Part shown: piece after piece, positions 36,381 to 45,598 of the stretch
Numbering within the stretch: the first letter of the stretch is position 1
Layout of the letters: the number at the start of each line of letters is the position of its first letter
NCBI GenBank assembly: GCA_910587425.1
Contig: CAJUKU010000003.1
Coordinates: forward strand, 62,001 to 126,000
DNA length: 64,000 nt
Reading direction: 5' to 3'
Source: an uncultured Muribaculaceae bacterium
Lineage (GTDB): Bacteria > Bacteroidota > Bacteroidia > Bacteroidales > Muribaculaceae
Made by a program: the position numbers and the translations under genes
The notes under the pieces: model-generated
Databases searched by the model: none
What the model was told of the DNA's origin: nothing
What the model saw: only the letters and a program-made list of their open reading frames with translations

Positions 36381-37295
36381 ATGACTGATTACGAACTGAT
36401 AGCCCTGACCGGACCGACAGCATCGGGCAAAACCTCGCGTGCGGTAAGTCTTGCCCGCCGTATCGGAGGAGAAATCATCAGCGCTGACTCCAGGCAGGTT
36501 TACCGTGGCATGGATATCGGCACCGGCAAGGATCTCGGGGAGTACGGGGAGATACCTTATCATCTTATCGATATAACTCCTGCAGGATATAAGTATAATC
36601 TTTATGAGTATCTTAGGGATGCCACGGCTGCGATCGATGAGGTTGAGCACCGCGGCAACCTGCCCATTATATGCGGTGGGACGGGGCTTTACCTGCAGTC
36701 GCTTATAAGCGGGTTGCGTATGCCTGAGGTGCCGGAGAATAAGGAACTACGTGCCGAGCTCGTGGGAAAGACACTTGATGAGCTGACCGTGATTCTTTCC
36801 TCTATGAAAAAACTGCACAACGTGACGGATGTAGATACGGTGAAGCGTGCCATACGTGCGATTGAGATACAGCGTTATTACGCCGAACATCCCGAGGCTG
36901 CTGGAGGCACTACAGGGGCTGATCCGCGGAGGGCGTTGATCGTTGGTGTGGACATCCCACGCGAGGCACGCCGCGTACGGATCGAACAGCGCTTGCGTGC
37001 ACGTTTGGAGGAGGGTATGGTCGATGAGGTGCGTGGATTGCTCGATTCCGGCATAACACCCGATGATCTGATATATTACGGGCTGGAGTACAAGTTTCTG
37101 ACATTATATCTGCAAGGCAAACTGTCGCGTGAAGATATGTTTGATAATCTGCTGATAGCCATACATCAGTTTGCAAAGCGGCAGATGACATGGTTCCGTG
37201 GTATGGAAAGGCACGGATTCAAGATACATTGGCTTCCTTTTGATATGCCGGAGGAAGAGTTCAACGACAGTGTGATAAATCTGTTGGGAAAATGA
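36381..37295 (+). CDS. miaA: tRNA dimethylallyltransferase
   Basis: MiaA transfers a dimethylallyl group to adenosine-37 of tRNAs that read UNN codons. From the ATG at 36381 the protein is 304 residues and begins directly before the P-loop GPTASGKT (11-18). Next come ADSRQVYRGMDIGTGK and GGTGLYLQSLISGL. An upstream in-frame extension to 36267 would overlap the preceding gene and adds no family sequence, so it is rejected. The stop overlaps the next gene (ATGA). Bacteroidales commonly carry two MiaA paralogues; this sequence resembles the shorter one with GTGKDLGEY. Confidence 0.92.
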   Translation: MTDYELIALTGPTASGKTSRAVSLARRIGGEIISADSRQVYRGMDIGTGKDLGEYGEIPYHLIDITPAGYKYNLYEYLRDATAAIDEVEHRGNLPIICGGTGLYLQSLISGLRMPEVPENKELRAELVGKTLDELTVILSSMKKLHNVTDVDTVKRAIRAIEIQRYYAEHPEAAGGTTGADPRRALIVGVDIPREARRVRIEQRLRARLEEGMVDEVRGLLDSGITPDDLIYYGLEYKFLTLYLQGKLSREDMFDNLLIAIHQFAKRQMTWFRGMERHGFKIHWLPFDMPEEEFNDSVINLLGK

Positions 37296-38257
37296 GGTTG
37301 TTGCCGGCAATATTGGTAGCAATTCTTGGTGCCGTGCAGATGCATGCGCAGAATATATCGCGCGCATATCTTGACCACGTGAAGGTAATTGACGACTCGA
37401 TTGTAGCGGTGCCGCTGACGGAAGGCACCCAGTCTGCGGCGCTTGAGTTGCGTTTCCGCACGCATGGCGCGCGGCAGCCGGTATCGTTGATATGGAATAT
37501 GAGTGACGACATGTTGCGATACGATGCTGTCAGTGTGGAGGGGAGCGCAGATCCTAAGGATCCGTTTGCATCTCAGCCGGAGGTCGTGGTAAGATACCAC
37601 CGTGTGGGTGATGGTGTGGATTCCTCGATCGTGGTAGCGGCAGTGCCGCAGGATTATCCTCTGGATGTGGCATGGCACACATTCAGCATAGAGATTGAGG
37701 AGAATGTGTGCCGGGTCGGTTTCGGTCGTGGCGTTCCGGAAGAGGTGGCATTGATCAATAGCGGTATCATAATCCCTGCGCAAATGGGAGTTATGGCTGG
37801 TGGTGGGGCGGATGTCGCGCTCCTCGTCAGCGAGGTTATGACCGACGCTCTTCCACAACGTTATCGCGGCATAATGGATCCGGAGATACTCGACTCAATC
37901 AGCCGGAAGCCGCCGCAGCCCGGATCGCCCGAGGGTGTATGGAAAGCTCTGGACCGTGATACGGACAGCCGCCGTGCTCTCGCCGGCGGACGCTACCGGT
38001 TGCTTATTACGGAAAACGGTGATGGGTTTGACATAGTATATCTTGGAGGTGCCGAGGTCGCTGATGATGAGTGGGCGCCCGGAATGCTGCGGGGACACCT
38101 TACACCAACCGGATTCGAGGGACACTATGATCTCGAATGGGTCGACGCACGGCATAATCTTATAAGCAGCGATGCGTATTGCCAGATGGAAAACGACATG
38201 ATAATATCGCTTCAGTTCCCGCTGCTGAAATCAGTGCTCCGTTTCACCCGCGAGTGA
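37292..38257 (+). CDS. Secreted protein of unknown function
   Basis: A 321-residue protein with a signal peptide (first 19 residues, ending MHAQ) and a beta-rich mature region. Two parts can be seen: about 20-200, with repeated hydrophobic strands, and about 215-320, starting with SPEGVWKALDRD. The second resembles a small lipocalin-like or C-terminal beta-sandwich domain. No catalytic motif is evident. It is translationally coupled to miaA by a 4-bp overlap, which need not imply shared function. It converges with the PepSY-like gene, with eight bases between the stops. Confidence 0.8.
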   Translation: MRLLPAILVAILGAVQMHAQNISRAYLDHVKVIDDSIVAVPLTEGTQSAALELRFRTHGARQPVSLIWNMSDDMLRYDAVSVEGSADPKDPFASQPEVVVRYHRVGDGVDSSIVVAAVPQDYPLDVAWHTFSIEIEENVCRVGFGRGVPEEVALINSGIIIPAQMGVMAGGGADVALLVSEVMTDALPQRYRGIMDPEILDSISRKPPQPGSPEGVWKALDRDTDSRRALAGGRYRLLITENGDGFDIVYLGGAEVADDEWAPGMLRGHLTPTGFEGHYDLEWVDARHNLISSDAYCQMENDMIISLQFPLLKSVLRFTRE

Positions 38258-38265
38258 ACGTGAGA

Positions 38266-38739
38266 TCATATGTATTTCACCTTGCCGGTGGCAATGTCAT
38301 AGCTTATCTTCGAGTCAAGTAGCGTGAGGGTGTATGTTGACGCGTCGCGTGTCACTCCATATACATCGCCGGTGCTCTGCATCTCCTCAAGAAAGTCGTA
38401 AAGCGGCTCCGGCAACTGATCGAACAGGAGAGTGGAGGGGAGTGGTACTCCATTGCCTTTAATGTCGGTCCACGCCTGCTGTTCGTCGAATTTCACGGTA
38501 GGACCATCCTTGATCGTGACTGTGCAACCCTCGTCCTTTACCTTTGAATATGCGCTGATACTTGATCCCGGCCAATACTGGTCGACAAACTGAGTCACAT
38601 GGCTTGGAAGATTGTTGATTACTTCACTGTCGTTGCAGCTTGTCAGTGTGAAAGTGATCAGGATTGCAGCTGCAACCGCGAGGGTCGCCCATGCGCACGT
38701 AATTGTGTAGGCTTTCATCAGTACATTCTGGCGTTTCAT
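38266..38739 (-). CDS. PepSY-like lipoprotein
   Basis: A small envelope lipoprotein. The longest reading is 157 residues; a second in-frame ATG at 38718 gives 150 and a more typical signal sequence. A hydrophobic segment ends in the lipobox LTSC. The mature part has the PepSY-like pattern (DUF2874 type): FVDQYWPGSSI, then a strand with GCTVTIKDG, a variable loop and a terminal strand SYDIATGKVKYI. The role is unknown; such proteins bind or inhibit envelope partners in some bacteria. It is 131 bp from the Omp85-like gene on the same strand. Confidence 0.8.
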   Translation of the reverse strand: MKRQNVLMKAYTITCAWATLAVAAAILITFTLTSCNDSEVINNLPSHVTQFVDQYWPGSSISAYSKVKDEGCTVTIKDGPTVKFDEQQAWTDIKGNGVPLPSTLLFDQLPEPLYDFLEEMQSTGDVYGVTRDASTYTLTLLDSKISYDIATGKVKYI

Positions 38740-38870
38740 TGTCGGAGTCTCGTTTATGGTTTAGTGTGTTCTTATGGGTGTGTTCAATCATACAACAACC
38801 GTTATTGCGGTTATGTTTTGTGCGATTGAAATGTTGTTGTAACAAGATATCTGAGCTCGTCTTGAACGTG

Positions 38871-40088
38871 TCAGAAAGCTTCGCCGACGGCAAATACGAA
38901 TCCACATGTGTGGCGTCCCATACCGAAGTCGATGCGTGCATTCACACGGTGTTTGAACTCGAAGCGTAGTCCGAGTCCTCCGTTAGGCAGCCACTCCGGG
39001 CGTATGTTTTTCTTTGACAGATCGGAAAGTGAGCTGAATACGGTAGCTCCTCCGATCCACCCTACGACTCCTATGCGTTTCCAGATATTCTGGCGTAGTT
39101 CGATCTGGGATGCGATTTGAGAATTGTCGATCGCTGAGCCCATGTAGTATCCGCGCATACGTATGCCGTCGGACGCCACCATCTCGCGCATTGTCCAAGG
39201 GGCATTGGCGCTGTTGATCTTGGCATAGAAATCGTAGGCGAGAATGCCTCCGCGCCACACTTTTTTGTAGGCGTTGACAATCACGCGGTGCGAGTTGAAA
39301 AACGATGGGGCATTACCGAGGAACTTTGGAAAGAACATTGCAGTGTAGGAAACGTGTACACCGCGCGTCGGGGTGACAAGATTGTCGCGCGAGTCAAGCT
39401 CTACCGAGGCACCGAGCCCGGTCACATAATATTGCGGACGTTCGCCGAGCAGGTATGCGGGATCGAGCATGTTGCGCGCGTCGGTATAATCCGACCGCAG
39501 GTGCGCTCCGATAAACCAGTTGTGGCTCATGCGGTAGACGTATTCGAGTTGCAGGTCAACCTGCCGTCGGTCGTAACGCGATTTTTGATTCCGTCCTGTT
39601 TCTTCGGAATTTATGCCCCAGAAATCAAGGCGCTTGCGGTACATCTCGAACTTATAGCTTATACGCGAACGATTGTCGGGCAGTAGGTTGTTCCCTTTTA
39701 GTGTTAACACGAAGAATCCGTTGAGCGATGCGTTCAGGCAGATGAATACATCCGAAGGATTATCGAGAGTGTCGTTGCGGTTCACGCGGTACAGACCTGT
39801 GCATAGTGCGCCGATTCCGAACGATGCCTCGCGGGTGTAGGAGGGAGAGATGCCGAAGCTGAGGTCGAACCTCTTTTCGCGTGTACGATCGATATTGCCG
39901 CGTAGAAATGAGTTAAGGTAGCTTCGTGTCCATTTTGGAGCATATCGCATTAGCGGGATTGAATCGATGAACTGCACATCGGTATCCACATAGCTCCGCG
40001 GCTCGGGGTCATAGTCCTGAGCAACAGCCGTAACGACGCTCATTAAAGCGGCTGTTATGGTGATCAGTATGCGGAGCCTTGAAATCAT
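38871..40088 (-). CDS. Omp85 (BamA/TamA)-like outer-membrane barrel without POTRA domains
   Basis: A 405-residue outer-membrane protein starting at the ATG at 40088 (a GTG one codon upstream is also possible). It has a signal peptide (cleavage about residue 23) and then only a barrel domain of the bacterial surface antigen family. The hallmarks are the RGYYMG segment (like the VRGF lid-lock motif) and the terminal strand VNARIDFGMG. BamA and TamA carry POTRA repeats before the barrel; here there is no room for them. It is the last gene of the lptF-ribBA-transglutaminase operon, 13 bp after its neighbour. Confidence 0.85.
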   Translation of the reverse strand: MISRLRILITITAALMSVVTAVAQDYDPEPRSYVDTDVQFIDSIPLMRYAPKWTRSYLNSFLRGNIDRTREKRFDLSFGISPSYTREASFGIGALCTGLYRVNRNDTLDNPSDVFICLNASLNGFFVLTLKGNNLLPDNRSRISYKFEMYRKRLDFWGINSEETGRNQKSRYDRRQVDLQLEYVYRMSHNWFIGAHLRSDYTDARNMLDPAYLLGERPQYYVTGLGASVELDSRDNLVTPTRGVHVSYTAMFFPKFLGNAPSFFNSHRVIVNAYKKVWRGGILAYDFYAKINSANAPWTMREMVASDGIRMRGYYMGSAIDNSQIASQIELRQNIWKRIGVVGWIGGATVFSSLSDLSKKNIRPEWLPNGGLGLRFEFKHRVNARIDFGMGRHTCGFVFAVGEAF

Positions 40089-40101
40089 CACTGTTCAGAT
40101 G

Positions 40102-42069
40102 TCATCTTTTAATCCGTGAATTATGTTCAATCATGTCGATTGAGTACAACTGACGGTTCATGCGATAGATGAATGCCTGCCCGCCGGATTTTTCTGTGTG
40201 AGAGTAAAGTTTCAGGAGTGAGTTGGCGGGAACCACGAAGTCGACCTCTCCGTCTTCGTCAGCAATTTGTGTACCTAAGGATTTCCATCCATTGACACCG
40301 TCGAGATAATACAGTTCGTAATTGTGACCGGGCTTTACGAACCAATGGTCTATACGCGGCACAATGTCTATTTTCTTCAGCGGTATGGATTGAGCGTTAA
40401 TCGCCAGTGTTATATGTTCGGTACTCTTCGGAGCGGTAAACAGAGTGTATATGCTCTCATCATTAAGATACTGCGGTTGATACGGCTCACTGAAATTCTC
40501 GATCATACTGTAGGGTATGATTGTGTCTCTGCCGTAAAGTGCGAGATTGCCCAGCGATATCTCATAATTGTCAGGGCGTGTATAGCGCACATATTTGATG
40601 TCTGAGAGTCGTTCAGGTATCTTTAATGCAAGATGCCCTCTCCACAATGTGTCGGTGAATGTGTACAATGTATCAGGGTTGCTGAAATCCGGTGTCCTTG
40701 ACAGGATAATGCGGCTCCCGGCAAGAAACTCGGAGATTCGTCGGCGATTCACGTGTATCATAGGGAATGTACGTGTCAGGCGTACTTTCTCTACTGCGGT
40801 ACTGTCAGGCTTTATCATGTGTGCCTTTCCGTACTGATCGACGTAGAACGGATAGCCGGCTGGTGTGAACTCGTTGCCGTCAAGTTTTATCGGTGCGCAG
40901 ATCACACCCGGTTCCACGTTCGTAAACCGAGCCTTTGATTGCGAGAGCATCTCACCGACAGCGATCGGTCGCCAGGTCGTCGGTGTCCATATCCCGAGAT
41001 ACACATGGCGATGTCTGTCGAGATCCACATCTACCGTGATTGTATCGGTGTTGAAATAATTTGACGAGACATCAGTGATGAATATGTTGTTAAGCCGCAA
41101 GGGGAGTGAACGGATGTCGGAAATGGTTTCTTTCCACTTCTCATCCGTGGCGAAGCGGTATCGGTAAACCTTACCTTTTGCGCGTGGTACAATTGACGGA
41201 TTTGTGCGGTCGGCAACCATAGCATCGACTCCGAATGGAAGGTAACGTCCCGTGAGGTTGTCGCGCACCACCGGCCATTGGTGTGTCCCTGCTGAAGATG
41301 ACGCCTCCAGAAGCATATCGATCGCTACGGGAATACCGCAGGCGCGCATGGCATACGTTATCAGGTCGCACCAATCGCGGTTGTATCCCACGCGGTTGTT
41401 TAACAATGCGAGCGCATCGCGGTGGGGCGAAGGTATCTGGTCGTTATAGCGCCATACTTCACTATTGATTATGTTGAACAGGAGTCGCGCAGCCTCGACG
41501 GCGTCTGATCCGGAGTAAATTGAGTCGAGCTGAGGCTCGTAACGGTCTGCATATTCTTTGCGCCATGAAGTCAGGCGCTCGTCACCGATGCGGTAAGGAA
41601 GTATCTGCTCGCAGAAATCATCGAACGACAGATCGGCATTCCATTTCCGTGTTTTCCAACGTTCATAGGCATGATCGATATTCTCGATCAGGTAGTCTGC
41701 ATTTATATAATATTGGTCGTCCTGCCGAGGAAGGGTGTAGAAATAGAACCGTTGCCAATGTGCCGCCTGTGCAGAGTCGATTATGAAGTTGATCTGCCGT
41801 TGCGTCAGCGGGTAAAGTGTCGCCTCTATGCTGTCGAGCTCAGGACCGGAGTAGCCGTAATGTCCAGACATGTTGGCGATGAGAAACCGTGCTGCCGCGA
41901 GCTTTTCAGGATTGTCACTGTAATGGTCGAGCACTTTTCTCAGCTCTGAGCTGTTGCGTCCGGCGCGGTCGAGCGTCTCAAGCACACGCGGATCCTCGTC
42001 AGCTGTGTTTCTGACGGAGCATGAGGCAAGCAGTAATGCTGCCGCGATAATGTGGAGAAATTTCATCAT
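40102..42069 (-). CDS. Transglutaminase-like lipoprotein
   Basis: A 655-residue lipoprotein (lipobox LLASC, Cys17) with a transglutaminase/cysteine-protease core. The catalytic triad is visible as Cys234 (RDWCDLITYAMRACGIP), His263 (THQWPVV) and Asp282 (FGVDAM). An all-helical region precedes the core and a long beta-rich C-terminal half follows. Likely activities are peptide-bond hydrolysis or crosslinking of envelope proteins, but bacterial members are diverse. It lies 28 bp after ribBA and 13 bp before the Omp85-like gene, so a link to the outer membrane is plausible. Confidence 0.88.
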   Translation of the reverse strand: MMKFLHIIAAALLLASCSVRNTADEDPRVLETLDRAGRNSSELRKVLDHYSDNPEKLAAARFLIANMSGHYGYSGPELDSIEATLYPLTQRQINFIIDSAQAAHWQRFYFYTLPRQDDQYYINADYLIENIDHAYERWKTRKWNADLSFDDFCEQILPYRIGDERLTSWRKEYADRYEPQLDSIYSGSDAVEAARLLFNIINSEVWRYNDQIPSPHRDALALLNNRVGYNRDWCDLITYAMRACGIPVAIDMLLEASSSAGTHQWPVVRDNLTGRYLPFGVDAMVADRTNPSIVPRAKGKVYRYRFATDEKWKETISDIRSLPLRLNNIFITDVSSNYFNTDTITVDVDLDRHRHVYLGIWTPTTWRPIAVGEMLSQSKARFTNVEPGVICAPIKLDGNEFTPAGYPFYVDQYGKAHMIKPDSTAVEKVRLTRTFPMIHVNRRRISEFLAGSRIILSRTPDFSNPDTLYTFTDTLWRGHLALKIPERLSDIKYVRYTRPDNYEISLGNLALYGRDTIIPYSMIENFSEPYQPQYLNDESIYTLFTAPKSTEHITLAINAQSIPLKKIDIVPRIDHWFVKPGHNYELYYLDGVNGWKSLGTQIADEDGEVDFVVPANSLLKLYSHTEKSGGQAFIYRMNRQLYSIDMIEHNSRIKR

Positions 42070-42097
42070 CTGGCGGTAATGTGTGGCGCGGAATGGT

Positions 42098-43312
42098 TCA
42101 GTCTACGTTGTCAAGCCGGTGACCCATGCGTTCTTTTTTCGTGTGGAGATAGGCGAGGTTGAATTTGTTTGGGGCGATCTCGATGGGTACATTCTCGACA
42201 ACTTTCAGACCGTACCCCTCAAGTCCGATGCGTTTCACCGGATTGTTTGTGATAAGACGCATGCGCTGTACACCGAGCTTGTTGAGTATCTGTGCGCCTA
42301 CTCCATAATCGCGCTCGTCAGCCTTATGTCCCAGATGGATGTTTGCCTCGACTGTGTCAAGTCCCTCTTCCTGGAGTTTGTATGCGCGTATCTTGTCCAT
42401 GAGCCCTATGCCACGTCCCTCCTGGTTGAGATAGAGTATGACTCCGCGGTCCTCTTTCTCCACCATCTGCATGGCGCGGTGCAGCTGCTCGCCGCAGTCG
42501 CAGCGGCACGAACCGAATATATCGCCGGTGGCGCATGATGAATGCACGCGCACAAGCACCGGCTCGCCATCGGCTACATCTCCCTTGATGAGGGCTATAT
42601 GCTCAAGACCGTTGCTCTTCTGGCGGAAGGGGATGAGGCGGAAATGTCCGTAGGCAGTAGGCATGTCGACTTCCACGCCCTCCTCCACAGATGATTCCTC
42701 ACGCATGCGGTATGCTATAAGGTCGGCTATTGAGACAAGATGCAATCCCCACTTGTCGGCTTTCTCGCGCAACTGAGGCAGACGCGCCATTGTGCCGTCC
42801 TCGTTAAGTATCTCGATTAGTGTTGCGGCAGGCTGCAGTCCGGCGAGGCGTGCGAGGTCAACTCCTGCCTCTGTATGTCCGGGACGGCGTAGCACCCCCT
42901 CATCCTGTGCGTACAGCGGGTGTACGTGTCCGGGACGTCCGAAGTCGGAAGCTACGGAATTAGGATCGGCAAGGGCACGGAGAGTGGCGGCGCGGTCGTG
43001 GGCTGAGACACCGGTCGTGCATCCCTCAAGCTTGTCGACGGTTATGGTGAACGGTGTGCCGAGCATTGATGTGTTGTCGACCACCTGATGGGTAAGCTCC
43101 AGTTCATGGCAGCGTTTGATCGTGAGCGGGGCGCAAAGTTCGCCGCGGGCGTTTGTGATCATGAAATTCACATCTTCCGGCGTTACTTTCTCCGCTGCCA
43201 TAATGAGGTCACCCTCGTTCTCACGGTTCTCATCATCGACCACGATGACGAACTTGCCGTTGCGGAAGTCTTCAATAGCTTCCTCTATGGTGTCAAGCTT
43301 GATTTGGCTCAT
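42098..43312 (-). CDS. ribBA: Bifunctional 3,4-dihydroxy-2-butanone-4-phosphate synthase / GTP cyclohydrolase II
   Basis: RibBA makes both precursors of riboflavin. The N-terminal half (about 1-200) is DHBP synthase, with DDENRENEGDLIMAAE near residues 26-41 and PGHTEAGVDLARLAG. The C-terminal half (about 205-404) is GTP cyclohydrolase II, with the zinc ligands in SCATGDIFGSCRCDCGEQ and the catalytic LYLNQEGRGIGL. It is 16 bp downstream of lptF; no room exists for an FMN riboswitch, so regulation follows the upstream gene. Confidence 0.97.
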   Translation of the reverse strand: MSQIKLDTIEEAIEDFRNGKFVIVVDDENRENEGDLIMAAEKVTPEDVNFMITNARGELCAPLTIKRCHELELTHQVVDNTSMLGTPFTITVDKLEGCTTGVSAHDRAATLRALADPNSVASDFGRPGHVHPLYAQDEGVLRRPGHTEAGVDLARLAGLQPAATLIEILNEDGTMARLPQLREKADKWGLHLVSIADLIAYRMREESSVEEGVEVDMPTAYGHFRLIPFRQKSNGLEHIALIKGDVADGEPVLVRVHSSCATGDIFGSCRCDCGEQLHRAMQMVEKEDRGVILYLNQEGRGIGLMDKIRAYKLQEEGLDTVEANIHLGHKADERDYGVGAQILNKLGVQRMRLITNNPVKRIGLEGYGLKVVENVPIEIAPNKFNLAYLHTKKERMGHRLDNVD

Positions 43313-43328
43313 TGTTGGTTATGTTGTG

Positions 43329-45251
43329 TTATTGTTTTGTTTCTATCTTTTCGTTCAGGATGCCGATGATGCGTTGTGCGGTATCGGCAACTGTCATGAT
43401 TTCTTTCCGGAGACGTCTCTGTGCATCACGTCCAGCAAGCCATAGTGGTAGCCCTATCGGGAATATGACTATAGCTATCCATCCAACCCATTGCAGACCT
43501 GTCGGATGATATAGCCACAGGCTGCGCAGTATGGGGAAGAAGTCGAGCATTCCGATCACTTTTTTATCACGGGAGTTGGATAGGTAATGCACAGTGTCTT
43601 CCTCGTCGGCGGCAAGAGTCTTGAGTGCAGTGCGACTATAGCCGTGCAGCCAATAGTCGGTGTAACTCTGCCGTTCGGGTGAGGTGTTCAGGAACCGTCG
43701 GGCATTTTCCACAAGCTGTCCGAGCTTTTCGAGAGCCTCGGTCTTTACCATTTCGTCCATCACGACTTCTTTCATCTCGACGTGGCGCTGTTCGCGCTTG
43801 CCTATGAGTTTGCGCAGGAAATTTGCGTAAGCGTCGCGGTTGAACACCGCCGAATCATTCACAGCCTTGTAAGTGAAGAATATACCTAAGGGCAACAGAA
43901 CTAATGAACTTAGCCACATTCCTTCCCATATGTCCCATCTGCCATCGCGTGCCAGTTTGAATCCGGTGTTGTCGATGATGTAGTAGAATATGAAGAGGAA
44001 TACCGATATCACGAGTGGCATTCCGAGTCCTCCCTTGCGTATGATTGCACCGAGTGGTGCGCCGATGAAGAAGAATATTATGCAGGCAAACGAGAGAGTG
44101 AACTTTTTATGCATCTCAATGGCATGGCGGCGCACTATGCGTCGCTCCTCGCTGATGGTCAGTCCTTTGAACTCATAGTCCTGTTTCTGACGACGTGCGC
44201 GTGTGAGGGCTGCGTTCAGATATGTGAGACGGTAGCCTGACGATGAGCCGCGGAATATCGAATCGACGTTCAGTGGCTGGTTCATCGACACATCCGGCAC
44301 GCGTTCGGTCACACGCTCGTTGTTGTCATCAAGCACCGTGCGTGTGTTGGTAAGCCCCATGAATGGCTCACCGGCTGCAAGCGCGGCATATGATGTGCCT
44401 ATGGAGTCGACGCGTGCGCTCAGGGAGTCGATCGAAGCCTGAAGTTGGGATATGTTTTTGCCTACGTACTGATTGCGCATGCCTTCTTCATCCATACGGT
44501 TGAAGTTGGCGTCGAATTTCAGCAATATCTCCTTGTTTGAGAAACTCTCCCGCCGGTATGGTACATTGGTGTTCCGTCCGGCTGCCTCTGTCAGGTTCTC
44601 GAACGATTCGCCTGACCACAGCGTCAGGAAAAGGTGTGTCTTATCCTCGGTCATGGCGAGCCTGCCGGAATCCGCGAGAATTATTGCCGCATTGTCGAAC
44701 CCTTTCGACATATCATAGATCATGATCTGCCGCAGTGTGCCGGTGTCGTGATCCTTTTCCTTTACGAAAAGATTGAATCCGGGTATCTGGTCGTAGAATA
44801 CTCCCTCGGGTATCTCCAGTTCAGGCGACTTCTGCTTCATGGACAACAGGAGGGTGTACATTTTGGTCTGTGCCACAGGGAGGACGTTGTTCTGGAAGAA
44901 GAATGCCGCTATTGCGATGCCGGCCATCAGCACAATGAGCGGTCGCATACATTTTATCAACGATACGCCGGAGGCTTTCATGGCGGTAAGCTCAAACCGT
45001 TCGCCAAGATTTCCGAATGTCATCAGTGAGGCAAGCAGTATGGCGAGCGGCAGCGCCATAGGGATCATCGTCAGTGCGGCGTAGAAGAAAAGCTCAGCTA
45101 TGACACTTATCTCAAGTCCTTTTCCAACCAGATCATCGATATAGCGCCAAAGGAACTGCATCAGCACGATGAACAGGCAGATGAAGAACGTCATGACAAA
45201 CAGAGGTACGAAACTCTGCAGCATGAATAGATATAGTCGCTTGATCTTCAT
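43329..45251 (-). CDS. LptF/LptG family lipopolysaccharide-export permease
   Basis: A permease of the Lpt machine that extracts LPS from the inner membrane and passes it to the periplasmic bridge. The 640-residue protein has three N-terminal membrane helices (about 15-110), with the motif ERFELTAMKASGVS that contacts the ATPase LptB. A long periplasmic domain (about 125-370) and three further helices (about 375-470) follow. A cytoplasmic C-terminal extension then includes a last hydrophobic segment near 590-610. The extension makes it about 280 residues longer than E. coli LptF; this larger form is usual in Bacteroidetes. It heads the four-gene minus-strand operon. Confidence 0.9.
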   Translation of the reverse strand: MKIKRLYLFMLQSFVPLFVMTFFICLFIVLMQFLWRYIDDLVGKGLEISVIAELFFYAALTMIPMALPLAILLASLMTFGNLGERFELTAMKASGVSLIKCMRPLIVLMAGIAIAAFFFQNNVLPVAQTKMYTLLLSMKQKSPELEIPEGVFYDQIPGFNLFVKEKDHDTGTLRQIMIYDMSKGFDNAAIILADSGRLAMTEDKTHLFLTLWSGESFENLTEAAGRNTNVPYRRESFSNKEILLKFDANFNRMDEEGMRNQYVGKNISQLQASIDSLSARVDSIGTSYAALAAGEPFMGLTNTRTVLDDNNERVTERVPDVSMNQPLNVDSIFRGSSSGYRLTYLNAALTRARRQKQDYEFKGLTISEERRIVRRHAIEMHKKFTLSFACIIFFFIGAPLGAIIRKGGLGMPLVISVFLFIFYYIIDNTGFKLARDGRWDIWEGMWLSSLVLLPLGIFFTYKAVNDSAVFNRDAYANFLRKLIGKREQRHVEMKEVVMDEMVKTEALEKLGQLVENARRFLNTSPERQSYTDYWLHGYSRTALKTLAADEEDTVHYLSNSRDKKVIGMLDFFPILRSLWLYHPTGLQWVGWIAIVIFPIGLPLWLAGRDAQRRLRKEIMTVADTAQRIIGILNEKIETKQ

Positions 45252-45304
45252 CGTAGTTAGGTGACTTGTCTGTTCTTGTCGTGGAATGATGGTTTATAAT
45301 GCAG

Positions 45305-45312
45305 CAAAGTTA
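45305..45312 (-). promoter_or_regulatory. -7 promoter element of the lptF operon
   Basis: Read on the minus strand this is TAACTTTG, a perfect TAnnTTTG. Predicted start near 45298 gives a leader of about 47 nt before the lptF ATG at 45251. No clear -33 TTTG is seen. The rest of the gap between lptF and the tRNA gene (45313-45434) shows nothing recognisable. Confidence 0.6.
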
Positions 45313-45434
45313 CTAATTTTTTCCCACACGTCGGGGTGTTTGAGGTTAAAACGTATGGTAGCGTGTTCTGCAAGGGGTATGTCTTTGAGGTATAGTGTGT
45401 TTACTTTTTTTAACAGCAAAAATGTGGCAATATG

Positions 45435-45466
45435 TTTGGTGGCTATGCGCGAAAGCAGTAATTTTG
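45435..45466 (+). promoter_or_regulatory. Promoter of the tRNA-fMet gene
   Basis: TTTG at 45435-45438, 20 bp spacer, TAATTTTG at 45459-45466. Predicted start is about 45473, just upstream of the tRNA. Confidence 0.8.
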
Positions 45467-45480
45467 CACTCACAAAACAT

Positions 45481-45552
<72 letters not shown>

Positions 45553-45559
45553 CTAGAAT

Positions 45560-45598
45560 GACGCCTGCAACCGTTTCGGTTGCAGGCGTCAGTTTTTT
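45560..45598 (+). terminator. Terminator of the tRNA-fMet gene
   Basis: A perfect 13-bp stem, TGACGCCTGCAACC with GGTTGCAGGCGTCA around a 5-base loop, then AG and six T. The T-tract abuts the stop codon of the convergent MFS gene at 45597-45599. Confidence 0.95.

Noticed and set aside
43313..43328. FMN riboswitch upstream of ribBA
   Set aside because: Only 16 bp separate ribBA from lptF, too short for the aptamer.
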